DNA of 64,000 nucleotides from NCBI RefSeq assembly GCF_000520955.1, contig NZ_JACC01000008.1, forward strand, positions 117,863-181,862. The letters run 5' to 3'. A model generated the notes under the pieces. The model saw only the letters and a program-made list of their open reading frames with translations, had not been told where the DNA came from and made no database searches. The translations under genes were made by a program, and so were the position numbers. Below are positions 18,752 to 26,931 of this stretch, piece after piece (position 1 is the stretch's first letter; each line of letters starts with the position of its first letter). This stretch comes from Aquimarina pacifica (lineage in GTDB: Bacteria; Bacteroidota; Bacteroidia; Flavobacteriales; Flavobacteriaceae).

Positions 18752-19519
18752 ATGCACTCACAAACGATAATTCTATACGATGGTAGTTTTGATGGTTTTT
18801 TATGTGCAGTGTTTTTGATCTATGAACAAAAGGTGACACATCCTATTATAAATAAAAAAAACAAAAGTACCCCAACACAATTATTCGCCACTACAGAAGA
18901 AATACATACCGAAAAGCAAAAAGCCAAGCGAGTTTGGGATGGATTTAAATTAAAAACAACTAAGACACAACAGCGCATGTTTTTTAAAGCATTCTTAAGT
19001 GAAATTAAAGGTGTTGAAAACACCTTGTTCAACTATTTAAGAATTGTCTTTATGAAAGAGAAAACCGATACCTCGATTGATTATAGTAATAAAGACATTC
19101 TTAAAATTAGTCAGGTTGCCAAAATGGTTCAAAGAGAAAAGCACAGGATTGAGGCCTTTGTTAGATTTCGATTAACCACTGACAACATTTACACTTCTAT
19201 TATTGAACCTGATTTTAACGTACTACCCCTTATTACTTCTCATTTTAAGGATAGGTATGCAGATCAAAAGTGGATGATATACGATCTAAAAAGGAGCTAT
19301 GGGATTTATTATGATCTAAAAAAAATAGAAATCATTACTATAGAGGGGACTGTAAAATCAAACATAGATATCAAATCACTTTCTAGTAATGAAAAAGAAT
19401 TTGAAGCTCTCTGGAGAACCTATTTCTCTAATGTTAACATCATATCGCGCAAAAACAATAAGCTTCATTTACGTCATTTGCCAAAACGATATTGGAAATA
19501 TCTCATCGAAAAAAACTAA
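18752..19519 (+). CDS. DUF4130 (TIGR03915-type) putative DNA repair protein
   Basis: The 255 residues begin with YDGSFDGFLCAVFLIYE (residues 9-25) and end LRHLPKRYWKYLIEKN, the start and end pattern of DUF4130 proteins linked to the preceding radical SAM family. In some bacteria this domain is fused to a uracil-DNA glycosylase domain. Here no glycosylase part is present, so the partner enzyme, if needed, lies elsewhere. The gene starts 8 bases after the radical SAM stop and closes the operon. Function beyond the association is unknown. Confidence 0.85.
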   Translation: MHSQTIILYDGSFDGFLCAVFLIYEQKVTHPIINKKNKSTPTQLFATTEEIHTEKQKAKRVWDGFKLKTTKTQQRMFFKAFLSEIKGVENTLFNYLRIVFMKEKTDTSIDYSNKDILKISQVAKMVQREKHRIEAFVRFRLTTDNIYTSIIEPDFNVLPLITSHFKDRYADQKWMIYDLKRSYGIYYDLKKIEIITIEGTVKSNIDIKSLSSNEKEFEALWRTYFSNVNIISRKNNKLHLRHLPKRYWKYLIEKN

Positions 19520-19703
19520 TATACAAAACCTGCTATGCATTATATTTATTGACATAACTCTATTTTTTTAACCTATTTTTTTGACATTTTCTAAAAAAAC
19601 ATCACACTTGGTGTGGAATTTTTACCCACTTGAAATAGCGCAATACATGAAATAAAGCCCTAAATTAGTCGTTAAATAACCTAAATTAACTAAATCAAAT
19701 ATT

Positions 19704-20129
19704 ATGAAAAATTTATTTTTAGCAATTTTAGTGTGTGTATCTGTTATATCTTGTAAGAACACTACAGACAAAGCAGCAGATGCTGTACAAGACGCTGCAG
19801 AGACTACTGAAGAAGCAGTAACAGAAGCTGTTCAAGAAGTTGCAGAAAAAGTAGAAAGTGTAGCTGATGCTGTTCCTAGCTTTAGCGATCCTGCAGTACA
19901 ACAATATGTTGATTCTTACGAAAAGTACTTAGATGAATACGAAAAAGTTGTTGCAGCTAAGGATATGGGAGCTTTTGCAGGGCTTGCAGAAAAAGGACAA
20001 GAACTTGGGACAATGGCTCAAGAAATCTCAGGTAAGCTTTCTGGTGAAGATGCAAAAAAATTATCTGATTATATGACTGAAAGATCTAAGAAACTTCAAG
20101 AGCTTTCAACAAAAATGATGCAACAATAG
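19704..20129 (+). CDS. Small acidic lipoprotein
   Basis: The 141 residues start with a lipoprotein signal peptide (MKNLFLAILVCVSVISC, lipid on Cys17). Residues about 22-60 are an alternating Ala/Glu/Val helix (KAADAVQDAAETTEEAVTEA), likely an amphipathic or coiled-coil rod. A second helical part covers about 65-141. No enzyme motif is seen. It stands alone between the repair operon and a bidirectional terminator. Likely a periplasmic or outer-membrane-attached protein of unknown role. Confidence 0.75.
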   Translation: MKNLFLAILVCVSVISCKNTTDKAADAVQDAAETTEEAVTEAVQEVAEKVESVADAVPSFSDPAVQQYVDSYEKYLDEYEKVVAAKDMGAFAGLAEKGQELGTMAQEISGKLSGEDAKKLSDYMTERSKKLQELSTKMMQQ

Positions 20130-20171
20130 TTATCTTTAAGATATCTCTGGTCAGCTAAACTTGACCAAAAC

Positions 20172-20202
20172 AAAAGACCATCCATTTTATGGATGGTCTT
20201 TT
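20172..20202. terminator. Bidirectional terminator between lipoprotein and nitroreductase genes
   Basis: AAAAGACCATCCA (20172-20184) and TGGATGGTCTTTT (20190-20202) are perfect 13-base arms around a 5-base loop, with T-rich tails on both strands. It sits between two convergent genes and touches the nitroreductase stop codon. Confidence 0.9.
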
Positions 20203-20778
20203 TTATTCTAACCATTGTACTTTTACTTCTATAGGATCACGCTTAGAGGCATCTTTCTGTTCTTTATCATAATGTCCTAGATAAAAGAAACCATAACAAC
20301 GTTCTCCATCTTCAAAATCAAAAAAATCGCCCAAATAGTCTATTAACTTAGGGCTGCTCCAATAACATCCTATTTTATTTGCAGTACATGTTAACCACAT
20401 ATTCTGAACAGCCATTGCCATAGAGGCAACCTCTTCCCACTCAGGAACACGTTCCTTCTTATCTCTTTGCAGACATATAGCTACTATAGCACTTGCAGCG
20501 TTACAGTTTCTAATTATTTTTTTATGCTTAAAAGGAGAAAAATCCGTTTCGCTCGTGATATCTGTATAGGTATCTGACAAAAAAATCGCCAATCGCTCTT
20601 TAGCACTTCCTTGTAGCACCTTAAAACGCCATGGCTGCGTAAGTTTATGTGTTGGAGCATAGTTTGCATTTTCTAACATCATTTTAATAAATGCCTTCGA
20701 AACCTCTTTACCATTATACTCAACAGGAAAAATAGAACGTCTTTCTCGAATTATGGTATTAATATCTTCTTCTAACAT
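20203..20778 (-). CDS. Nitroreductase family protein
   Basis: FMN-dependent NAD(P)H oxidoreductase of the nitroreductase fold. The 191 residues show the FMN-binding start RERRSIFPVEY, MMLENANYAPTHKLTQPWRF near residue 35, EWEEVASMAMAVQNMWLTC near residue 115 and CYWSSPKLIDYLGDFFD. It is of the shorter YdjA-like type. The natural substrate cannot be inferred. It is a single gene ending at the shared terminator. Confidence 0.88.
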   Translation of the reverse strand: MLEEDINTIIRERRSIFPVEYNGKEVSKAFIKMMLENANYAPTHKLTQPWRFKVLQGSAKERLAIFLSDTYTDITSETDFSPFKHKKIIRNCNAASAIVAICLQRDKKERVPEWEEVASMAMAVQNMWLTCTANKIGCYWSSPKLIDYLGDFFDFEDGERCYGFFYLGHYDKEQKDASKRDPIEVKVQWLE

Positions 20779-20836
20779 ATTATTTCTTTTTTTTGTAAAG
20801 TTATTATTATTCTAGAACTCATCTTTACAAATTATC

Positions 20837-21562
20837 TTGAATTTCGAAAAACGATCACATCAAGCTGAACAATTAGACAATCTTTCCTTATCCGGGAAAG
20901 TATTGCAGCAAACTTTACTCAGTCTTCGACATATCAATTTATTTTTAGGTAATCATAGACAATTAAGTAGTGCCGTCATAAAGTTTTGCCTTACCAGGTT
21001 TCCTCAAAAAAAAATTTCTATAATAGATATTGGTTGTGGTGGTGGTGATAGCCTATTTTATATTTCGAAAAAGTTAAAGGCAAGAAATATTAATGCCTCT
21101 CTAATGGGAATTGATGGAAATCCACAAAGTATTGCATACGCTCAACAAAACAATCCTGACCCTTCGAATATAGCTTTTAGGACAGCAGATATTTTAGCCT
21201 CAGATTTTAATTTACCTATTTGTGATGTAGTGATTAGCAGTCATTTTATTTATCATTTTAACGATCAACAATTATGTGATTTTCTTAAAAAATTACAAAC
21301 CAAAACTGTAAAACATATTATTTTTAGCGAACTTTACAGGAGTGCAATTGCCTATTATATTTTTAAACTTGTCAGTACAGTACTTCCTATTTCTGAAATG
21401 GCAAAAAAAGATGGGTTGATTGCAATACGAAGAGCTTTTACTCGTAAAGAGTTATTAACAATTATAAAGGGCAGTGAAATAGAAAAGTATACGGTGATCA
21501 AAAAGCCTTTTTTTCGTATGATTGCCCAAATCTATATATGTAATGAAAGAAATAGCAGCTAA
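20837..21562 (+). CDS. Class I SAM-dependent methyltransferase
   Basis: The 241 residues have motif I as IIDIGCGGGDSLFYISKK (about 62-79), MGIDGNPQSIAYAQ (motif II) and CDVVISSHFIYHF (motif III). An in-frame stop at 20813 and the lack of an ATG make the TTG at 20837 the only reasonable start for the N-terminal region. The downstream membrane-protein gene overlaps it by 20 bases. The order resembles methyltransferases attached to flavobacterial pigment or lipid pathways, but no other pathway gene is present, so the substrate is unknown. Confidence 0.8.
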   Translation: MNFEKRSHQAEQLDNLSLSGKVLQQTLLSLRHINLFLGNHRQLSSAVIKFCLTRFPQKKISIIDIGCGGGDSLFYISKKLKARNINASLMGIDGNPQSIAYAQQNNPDPSNIAFRTADILASDFNLPICDVVISSHFIYHFNDQQLCDFLKKLQTKTVKHIIFSELYRSAIAYYIFKLVSTVLPISEMAKKDGLIAIRRAFTRKELLTIIKGSEIEKYTVIKKPFFRMIAQIYICNERNSS

Positions 21563-21974
21563 AAACTTAGAAAAACTAAGAAGCGTTCCTAAAACATTAA
21601 TAATTACTTATGTGATCATTTATTTTGTCTGGGGACTAGGAATGAATCGTTTTGGCATTGAAATGGAAATTGCAAAGTTCACTTATTGGTGGCAGGTAAT
21701 CACCTGCTATATTTTATATATGGTCCCTATTTCTATCATGCTTAGAGGGTATTCTTTTTTTGATCAATATGCTTATGGCCTTGTCGCAATGGGAATTCTT
21801 GAATTTTTAGGGTATTGGTTACGTACTTCTTATGTGTACCCTAACAATATTCTTGATACATTATTTAGTCCACAAAATTTTAGTCTTGGTATGGCACTGT
21901 TTTTTGCTCTTTATTTTCCTGCAGGTAACTGGCTAGTGGATAAAACCCATCAACTTATTTTTTCAAAAAAATAG
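21543..21974 (+). CDS. Small four-helix membrane protein
   Basis: From the ATG at 21543 the protein has 143 residues and four predicted membrane helices (around TLIITYVIIYFVWGLG, VITCYILYMVPISIML, YAYGLVAMGILEFLGYW and FSLGMALFFALYFPAGNWL). A TTG further upstream (21522) is in frame but lies deeper inside the methyltransferase gene. The 20-base overlap suggests coupled translation and joint function with the methyltransferase. Not recognised as a named family. Confidence 0.7.
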   Translation: MKEIAAKNLEKLRSVPKTLIITYVIIYFVWGLGMNRFGIEMEIAKFTYWWQVITCYILYMVPISIMLRGYSFFDQYAYGLVAMGILEFLGYWLRTSYVYPNNILDTLFSPQNFSLGMALFFALYFPAGNWLVDKTHQLIFSKK

Positions 21975-22013
21975 CTTGTGTAGTTTACCAAGTAAACCAA
22001 AAATTGTAATTAA

Positions 22014-23138
22014 TTACTTTTTGGGCAAAAGAACAAACTGCTTTTTCCCTTGTTTTTTAATTCTATATTTATCCTTTATTTCGTCTGCTCCTTCTACATC
22101 TAGGGAATCCTCGATATAGGAAATCCAATCTTGCCGATCAACAATGACATTATCAAGAGTAACATCTGTTAGGTTTGCATCTTTAAGCTTTGTTCCCCAA
22201 AGAACTGCCTCGGTAAGATCTGCTCCTGTGAGATCTGCTCCAGATAAATTAGCATTGGTAAGGTCTACACTTAACAACTCTGCTTTTCTAAGATTAGCTC
22301 TTTGAACCTGTGCTCTTTTAAGGTTTGCATCAGATAAATTTATCCCACTCATTTCTGATTCCCTAAGTTCACTGCTCTGTAAATTGGCAGCGGGCATTTC
22401 TGCTTCAATTAAATTAGAGTGATTTAAACGAGCATATTTGAGGTTAACCCCTCTTCCTAAATTAACTTTATAGAAATTCGTATAACTAAAATCGGATAAA
22501 TTAAGGATATCCTGTGAAGATTCTGATGCCAAATCACTTTTTAATAGTGTAAATAGTAATTGCCCTCGTTCTGAGCTAATGGGCTTCTCGATTAATTTTC
22601 CATTTTCCATGTACTTATAAGGCTTCATTGCCATACACAGACCTATTATCCTAGCCTCTAGAGTATTACTTATATTACGTGTGCTAGAGCCTTTATATTT
22701 TAACTCTTCATTGAGATCTGCGAGCACATCTCCCATCACAAAAACTAATGAAGATCTACGATCTGCCTCTACCAAATTATTTTGACTCGTAATCAGGTCA
22801 TTTTGATTCATAATGAGCTTGGTCTGAAACAATAAAACTAGAGAAGGTACCACCGCAAATAAAAATGCAAACAACCCTACTCTAGTAATCCGCCATATAA
22901 TACTCGAAGAAACGTCTGAAACTGTATCTGTAGAAACTGTTCTATACTCTTTATACTCATTAATTGCAGTATTAATGCTTCTCTTGAGCTTGTTACCAAG
23001 AATAGGAGTACCTGTTTTTTTAAGAAGCCACCACCTAAATTTCTTTTTCTTTTGTGATACTTTATTTATTTTATCAAGCTTGTCCTGAAGAAGTTTATTT
23101 TCTGTCTTTAACCGTTCGATATAATCCTGCTCACTCAC
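22014..23138 (-). CDS. Membrane-anchored pentapeptide-repeat protein
   Basis: The 374 residues have an N-terminal coiled-coil stretch (about 5-30), a basic segment (KKKKFRWWLLKKTG), one or two membrane helices near residues 90-112 (VGLFAFLFAVVPSLVLLF), and a C-terminal pentapeptide-repeat solenoid from about residue 220 to 325 with A(D/N)LXX units such as ANLSGADLTGADLTEAVLW. Such solenoids usually mediate protein contacts. The partner is unknown. Single gene, convergent with the preceding membrane protein gene. Confidence 0.85.
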   Translation of the reverse strand: MSEQDYIERLKTENKLLQDKLDKINKVSQKKKKFRWWLLKKTGTPILGNKLKRSINTAINEYKEYRTVSTDTVSDVSSSIIWRITRVGLFAFLFAVVPSLVLLFQTKLIMNQNDLITSQNNLVEADRRSSLVFVMGDVLADLNEELKYKGSSTRNISNTLEARIIGLCMAMKPYKYMENGKLIEKPISSERGQLLFTLLKSDLASESSQDILNLSDFSYTNFYKVNLGRGVNLKYARLNHSNLIEAEMPAANLQSSELRESEMSGINLSDANLKRAQVQRANLRKAELLSVDLTNANLSGADLTGADLTEAVLWGTKLKDANLTDVTLDNVIVDRQDWISYIEDSLDVEGADEIKDKYRIKKQGKKQFVLLPKK

Positions 23139-23247
23139 TATTTTCTAATTTTGAATAACTATACCTTCAGAAAATATTTTTCTTTTTATTGTTGAAAGTA
23201 TAAAAATCTTATTACGATAGTTAAGATATAAAAGTTATTGAGACATA

Positions 23248-23280
23248 AAAAGAAAGCCTTCTTAAATTTTTTAAGAAAGC
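23248..23280 (-). terminator. Likely terminator of the small gene at 23311
   Basis: On the minus strand, GCTTTCTTAAA and TTTAAGAAGGC pair (one mismatch) around AAA, followed by TTTCTTTTT. It lies 30 bases beyond the stop of the 73-residue protein gene. Confidence 0.55.
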
Positions 23281-23310
23281 ACTGCTCTGTAAAAAAACAT
23301 CTCAAAATTA

Positions 23311-23532
23311 TTACCCCAAATAGGTAGTTATATCATTAGAAATGTCTTGTATTATCGATTTTTTTTCTTCTTCGTCTATGAGATGAATAGTTTTGACTAG
23401 AAGATTCACATATCCGGCCACATATGCTTTTTTCTTATCGTCATTTACATATTCCTTTCCTTCTATTACTATAAACGTAATGAGGTTTCGTATAATCAGT
23501 CGTACTTCTGCCATATTCAAATCACTTTCCAT
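23311..23532 (-). CDS. Small protein of unknown function
   Basis: 73 residues (MESDLNMAEVRLIIRNLITF start), predicted mostly alpha-helical and acidic at the C-terminus, with no signal peptide, no membrane helix and no cysteines. An alternative start is the Met at residue 7. It is followed by a terminator-like hairpin, which supports expression. Not recognised. Confidence 0.55.
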   Translation of the reverse strand: MESDLNMAEVRLIIRNLITFIVIEGKEYVNDDKKKAYVAGYVNLLVKTIHLIDEEEKKSIIQDISNDITTYLG

Positions 23533-23814
23533 CTTAATACATTTTTTGTCATATACTTAAAAAAGAATATATAATGAAAGTATTAATCTATCGTCTAAAA
23601 TGATACTAAAAGAGTTAAATAAAAGCATTAATCTTCGATCAAAAGCAGGTTATTTCGATTTATGTCAAAAACTGTTGACACAATTTTCAGATCAAAAAAA
23701 TCTGATAAAGAATTCTAAAAATAGAAGAAGGTTATTATAATTACTTAATTCAAAAGTATAAACAAGGCCAAAATAATTATATATATTTACCTATATAATC
23801 AGACTGCTACTACT

Positions 23815-24699
23815 ATGAAAGATAAATTATTTGAGAACATTATTGACAACTACGAAGATTTAAAATACGACTTGTTAAAAGCCCAAACCTTTGATGAATC
23901 TCATTTTGGCTTTCCTGATATCTACTATAAGATAATGGAGACTGACAAGCAACGTGTTGATGCTTTTCATAATGCATTCAAAATCAACAATAATTTACAG
24001 GGAGCTACAGTTTGTGAAATTGGAGTAGGAACACTCCCGCTCACCAAATTATATATGCCACATGTAAAAAAAGCATACTTAATAGAAAACAACCCTGATT
24101 TGATACCTTTTATAAATGCAGAAATTGCAAAACATCCTTGGGCAAATAAAGTCGAAGTGATCTATGCTGATGCACTCACAGTAGAACTTCCCGAAAAAGT
24201 AGATTATGTAATTGGTGAACTCATGAGTATTTATTGTGCCAATGAGTTTCAGGTACAGATTTTTCAGCACATGCGCGAATTTTTAAAACCTGAAGGTAAA
24301 CTCTTCCCAAATCGTATTGTAAATTTTGCCAGATTGTGTACGGCTGATATTGATCCGAATATTCATCACTATCCCGTAAATTTTACCCGGCATCAACCCA
24401 TGTTTCTTACGCAGCAATTTCTGGTTAATGAGATCGAATTGCTTAAAGAAAAGAAACAAGGTGTTACCCTTAGTTTTTCTGTCCCGGTATTATTTTCGGG
24501 CGAAGTTAATGCCCTATATCTGGAGTCTTATGTAGAGGTTACTGAGGGTTCTAATTTTACAGGAACCGATAGCCTTATGCCTCCTACTGTTCTAAAAACC
24601 ACCAATACTCAACAGGTGAAGGCCGGAGATTTAGTACATATTGATTTTAATTTTGATTATGGATCATCCTTAGATAAAATTAGCTGCCTGTTATCCTAA
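23815..24699 (+). CDS. Protein arginine methyltransferase-like SAM methyltransferase
   Basis: The 294 residues have motif I as TVCEIGVGTLPLTKLY (about 64-79), an acidic motif II (KKAYLIENNP) and VDYVIGELMSIYCANE (about 129-144). The last places two glutamates around a short loop, as in the double-E loop of arginine methyltransferases. It is followed by MREFLKPEGKLFPNRI, also PRMT-like, and a beta-rich C-terminal part. The resemblance is seen by motif only. Small-molecule guanidine or other N-methylation is an alternative. Two unknown genes follow in the same direction with gaps of 27 and 21 bases. Confidence 0.65.
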   Translation: MKDKLFENIIDNYEDLKYDLLKAQTFDESHFGFPDIYYKIMETDKQRVDAFHNAFKINNNLQGATVCEIGVGTLPLTKLYMPHVKKAYLIENNPDLIPFINAEIAKHPWANKVEVIYADALTVELPEKVDYVIGELMSIYCANEFQVQIFQHMREFLKPEGKLFPNRIVNFARLCTADIDPNIHHYPVNFTRHQPMFLTQQFLVNEIELLKEKKQGVTLSFSVPVLFSGEVNALYLESYVEVTEGSNFTGTDSLMPPTVLKTTNTQQVKAGDLVHIDFNFDYGSSLDKISCLLS

Positions 24700-24726
24700 T
24701 TAAAAATGGAGTAAATAGTTCGAATC

Positions 24727-25095
24727 ATGGATCTGGAAAAATTAATGTTTAAAATATTTGGAATAGAACCTTCCAAATTCGAGCTCTCTCCTGATGAAAA
24801 GAAAATCCTATCCGAAGGAAAACCTATTCCTATTAAAACTTCCATCATTGATCTTGATGAGCTTATAAAGAATGAGGAAATAAATGAATATGAAGAGCTT
24901 CTGGTGACTCTGTTTCATGAGGCCACGACAATTTCGAAAATAGATCATACAGCTTTACATGAGATCAACCTAAGTGATTTAAGTTCTTACGATATTTTAA
25001 CTAAACAATCCAAAAAAGAAAAAAAAGAGTTTGTCCTTTATCTATTACATCGAACTGAACAACAGCAATTAAACAAGAAGAGTGATCTTGAGTAA
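24727..25095 (+). CDS. Unknown protein, middle gene of the methyltransferase cluster
   Basis: 122 residues, rich in Glu, Lys, Leu and Ile, predicted helical (DEKKILSEGKPIPIKTSIID, EEINEYEELLVTLFHEA). No signal peptide or membrane segment. Not recognised. Tight spacing (27 bases from the methyltransferase gene, 21 to the next) indicates an operon. Confidence 0.65.
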   Translation: MDLEKLMFKIFGIEPSKFELSPDEKKILSEGKPIPIKTSIIDLDELIKNEEINEYEELLVTLFHEATTISKIDHTALHEINLSDLSSYDILTKQSKKEKKEFVLYLLHRTEQQQLNKKSDLE

Positions 25096-25116
25096 ATCTC
25101 AAGTGTTTTTACCCTA

Positions 25117-26031
25117 ATGATTGTTAATGCCTTAATTAGAGCCATTTTACCTTTTTCTGAAAAAGAATTGATATTTCTCATTACCTATTGGAATCATGAT
25201 TTTTCTTACCTTTTGTCTCTTAAAATGATTACAAATCAACTAAAACGATTTGTGGAAACTCAATCTATATCAGAAGGTTTTATTGCGGTATTAAAAGACT
25301 TCTTACAATGCAAAACATTAAAGGAAAATGATTTTTCGCCTTATGCGGACTCCATAAGTATAATTGAAAGAATACTTATCAATCATTCAGGGATTTGTTT
25401 TGAAGATGGTACTCCCCTGTTCTTACTATTGCCCGACCCTTTCGGAGATTTTGTGAATCAAACTATCACTGAATATCCTGATGATAAGAGAGATGCTTTT
25501 TCTATGATCGCTAAGGTTTTTAGTAAAGAAACCAAAATTACAACTGCTAAGGAAGCTATTTCAATAGTAAAAAGTCTCGAATATACAATGGAGAGTGAGG
25601 CTCTTAAAAGTTGCATTAGACTGATCTTAGAAAATGCATCACGCTTTACCCCCAGAACTAAAGAAATTCAAATCGGTCAAGGAACTTATGGCATACAATA
25701 TTACATCGATTACGAACCTATGCGACGTGAAAACATCATGATTATAAAAGGCCTGGTACTTTTAGCAGGACATTATAAAATCAGATCGGCTATCACTCCT
25801 ATCCAAAAACTGGCAGAACGTTCCTATATCCAGCGAAGTACTAATGTTATAGGACCCGGAGCCAGAATTTTAGGAAACTGTTGTATCCATGTATTGGCAC
25901 ATCATTTTGGAAACAGAGGCCATGGCGCTTTACATGAACTTTATGAGTTCACAACTTATAAATCTATAAGAACACAAATCGAAAAAGAGTCGGCAATTTT
26001 AGAACAAAATACGGGTACTCCACTACTCTAA
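25117..26031 (+). CDS. Unknown protein, last gene of the methyltransferase cluster
   Basis: 304 residues, soluble and mostly helical by composition. Short conserved-looking segments include EIQIGQGTYGIQYYIDYEP (about 188-206), RRENIMIIKGLVLLAG and VLAHHFGNRGHGALHELYEF near the C-terminus, where clustered histidines could bind a metal. Not recognised. Its end overlaps the convergent dioxygenase gene by 9 bases. Confidence 0.65.
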   Translation: MIVNALIRAILPFSEKELIFLITYWNHDFSYLLSLKMITNQLKRFVETQSISEGFIAVLKDFLQCKTLKENDFSPYADSISIIERILINHSGICFEDGTPLFLLLPDPFGDFVNQTITEYPDDKRDAFSMIAKVFSKETKITTAKEAISIVKSLEYTMESEALKSCIRLILENASRFTPRTKEIQIGQGTYGIQYYIDYEPMRRENIMIIKGLVLLAGHYKIRSAITPIQKLAERSYIQRSTNVIGPGARILGNCCIHVLAHHFGNRGHGALHELYEFTTYKSIRTQIEKESAILEQNTGTPLL

Positions 26032-26931
26032 AATATCCATATCAAACCCTATTATATCCCGTATTCCTGGTTTTAAGACATCAATAGGTGCAATGGGAGT
26101 TACATAATGCCACAGATCATTACCAAAGGTGAACTCCTCTCCGGTATCTGCCTGAAATATAAATTCTCCTGGATCTAATATTTTTTTATACACCAATTCT
26201 TTATCTGCTGAGTTTGTCTTCTCATAAATTTGACTTTCTGCTCCTTCTATATTTTGTCTATTAATTACCAAAGCCGACATAATATATTGCGCCCCATCTT
26301 CATGAATTCCTTCTGGAGCATTCTCACCCTTGATAGTCTCTCTAGAAATGGTTCTCATAAAATGGCTAGTGATCTGTATTTTTCTGATATCGGGATGGAT
26401 TTCTTTGACCAAACCTGCCATCTTCTTTAGTAATTCAAAAAATAAATCATTCTCTACTAATTGAGATGGTGCTTGAGTAAATACACGTTTCCATACTCTA
26501 AAATCATCTACATCTTGCTCAAATCCCTTATGCAATATACGTTCTACAAAAAAAGTATCATCCCATATTTCAACTTCAAACGATGCTATACTTCGCTGTC
26601 TTGTTATCATCGACAATTGATCAAATTTTTGTTTCTGATCCGAATTCAAACGTTCAATCCATCGGGTTAGAACATCTGTAGAAACAGTGCCCTCAAAATA
26701 GGATTTATGAAACTTTTCGATACTCTCAGCATCTTCTGAGAAAATAGTTTTCAGAAAAACAATTTGTTTTCCTCTTACCAAATAGTGATCATCTTCTAAG
26801 CTTTCAAAAAAAGGTTTAAAAAAATCCAGAAATGACACTTGATTAATTTTAAAATCTCTGAGTCCGCCTACTCTAATGGGAGATTTTATAGTCCTACCTA
26901 CAGTTTTTGAAATGTCTTTTTCTGTGATCAT
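26023..26931 (-). CDS. 2-oxoglutarate/Fe(II) dioxygenase family protein (PF10014-like)
   Basis: 302 residues. The C-terminal half shows the iron facial triad and cosubstrate arginine of the 2OG-Fe dioxygenase family: H-x-D in PEGIHEDGAQYIM (about residue 217), the distal histidine in FGNDLWHYVTP (about 280) and arginine in PGIRDIIGFDMD near the end. This family contains BsmA-like and free-amino-acid hydroxylases. The start codon overlaps the stop of the helicase gene (ATGA), so the two are translationally coupled, an unusual partnership. The substrate is unknown. Confidence 0.8.
   Translation of the reverse strand: MITEKDISKTVGRTIKSPIRVGGLRDFKINQVSFLDFFKPFFESLEDDHYLVRGKQIVFLKTIFSEDAESIEKFHKSYFEGTVSTDVLTRWIERLNSDQKQKFDQLSMITRQRSIASFEVEIWDDTFFVERILHKGFEQDVDDFRVWKRVFTQAPSQLVENDLFFELLKKMAGLVKEIHPDIRKIQITSHFMRTISRETIKGENAPEGIHEDGAQYIMSALVINRQNIEGAESQIYEKTNSADKELVYKKILDPGEFIFQADTGEEFTFGNDLWHYVTPIAPIDVLKPGIRDIIGFDMDILE

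Noticed and set aside
19600..19625. CACAC/GTGTG hairpin followed by T-run after the DUF4130 gene
   Set aside because: Only five pairs and about 80 bases past the stop. Too weak to call a terminator.
23600..23740. 46-codon frame (MILKELNKSI start) on the plus strand
   Set aside because: No homologue recognised, no promoter match, lysine/asparagine-rich as expected for random AT-rich DNA. Left unannotated.
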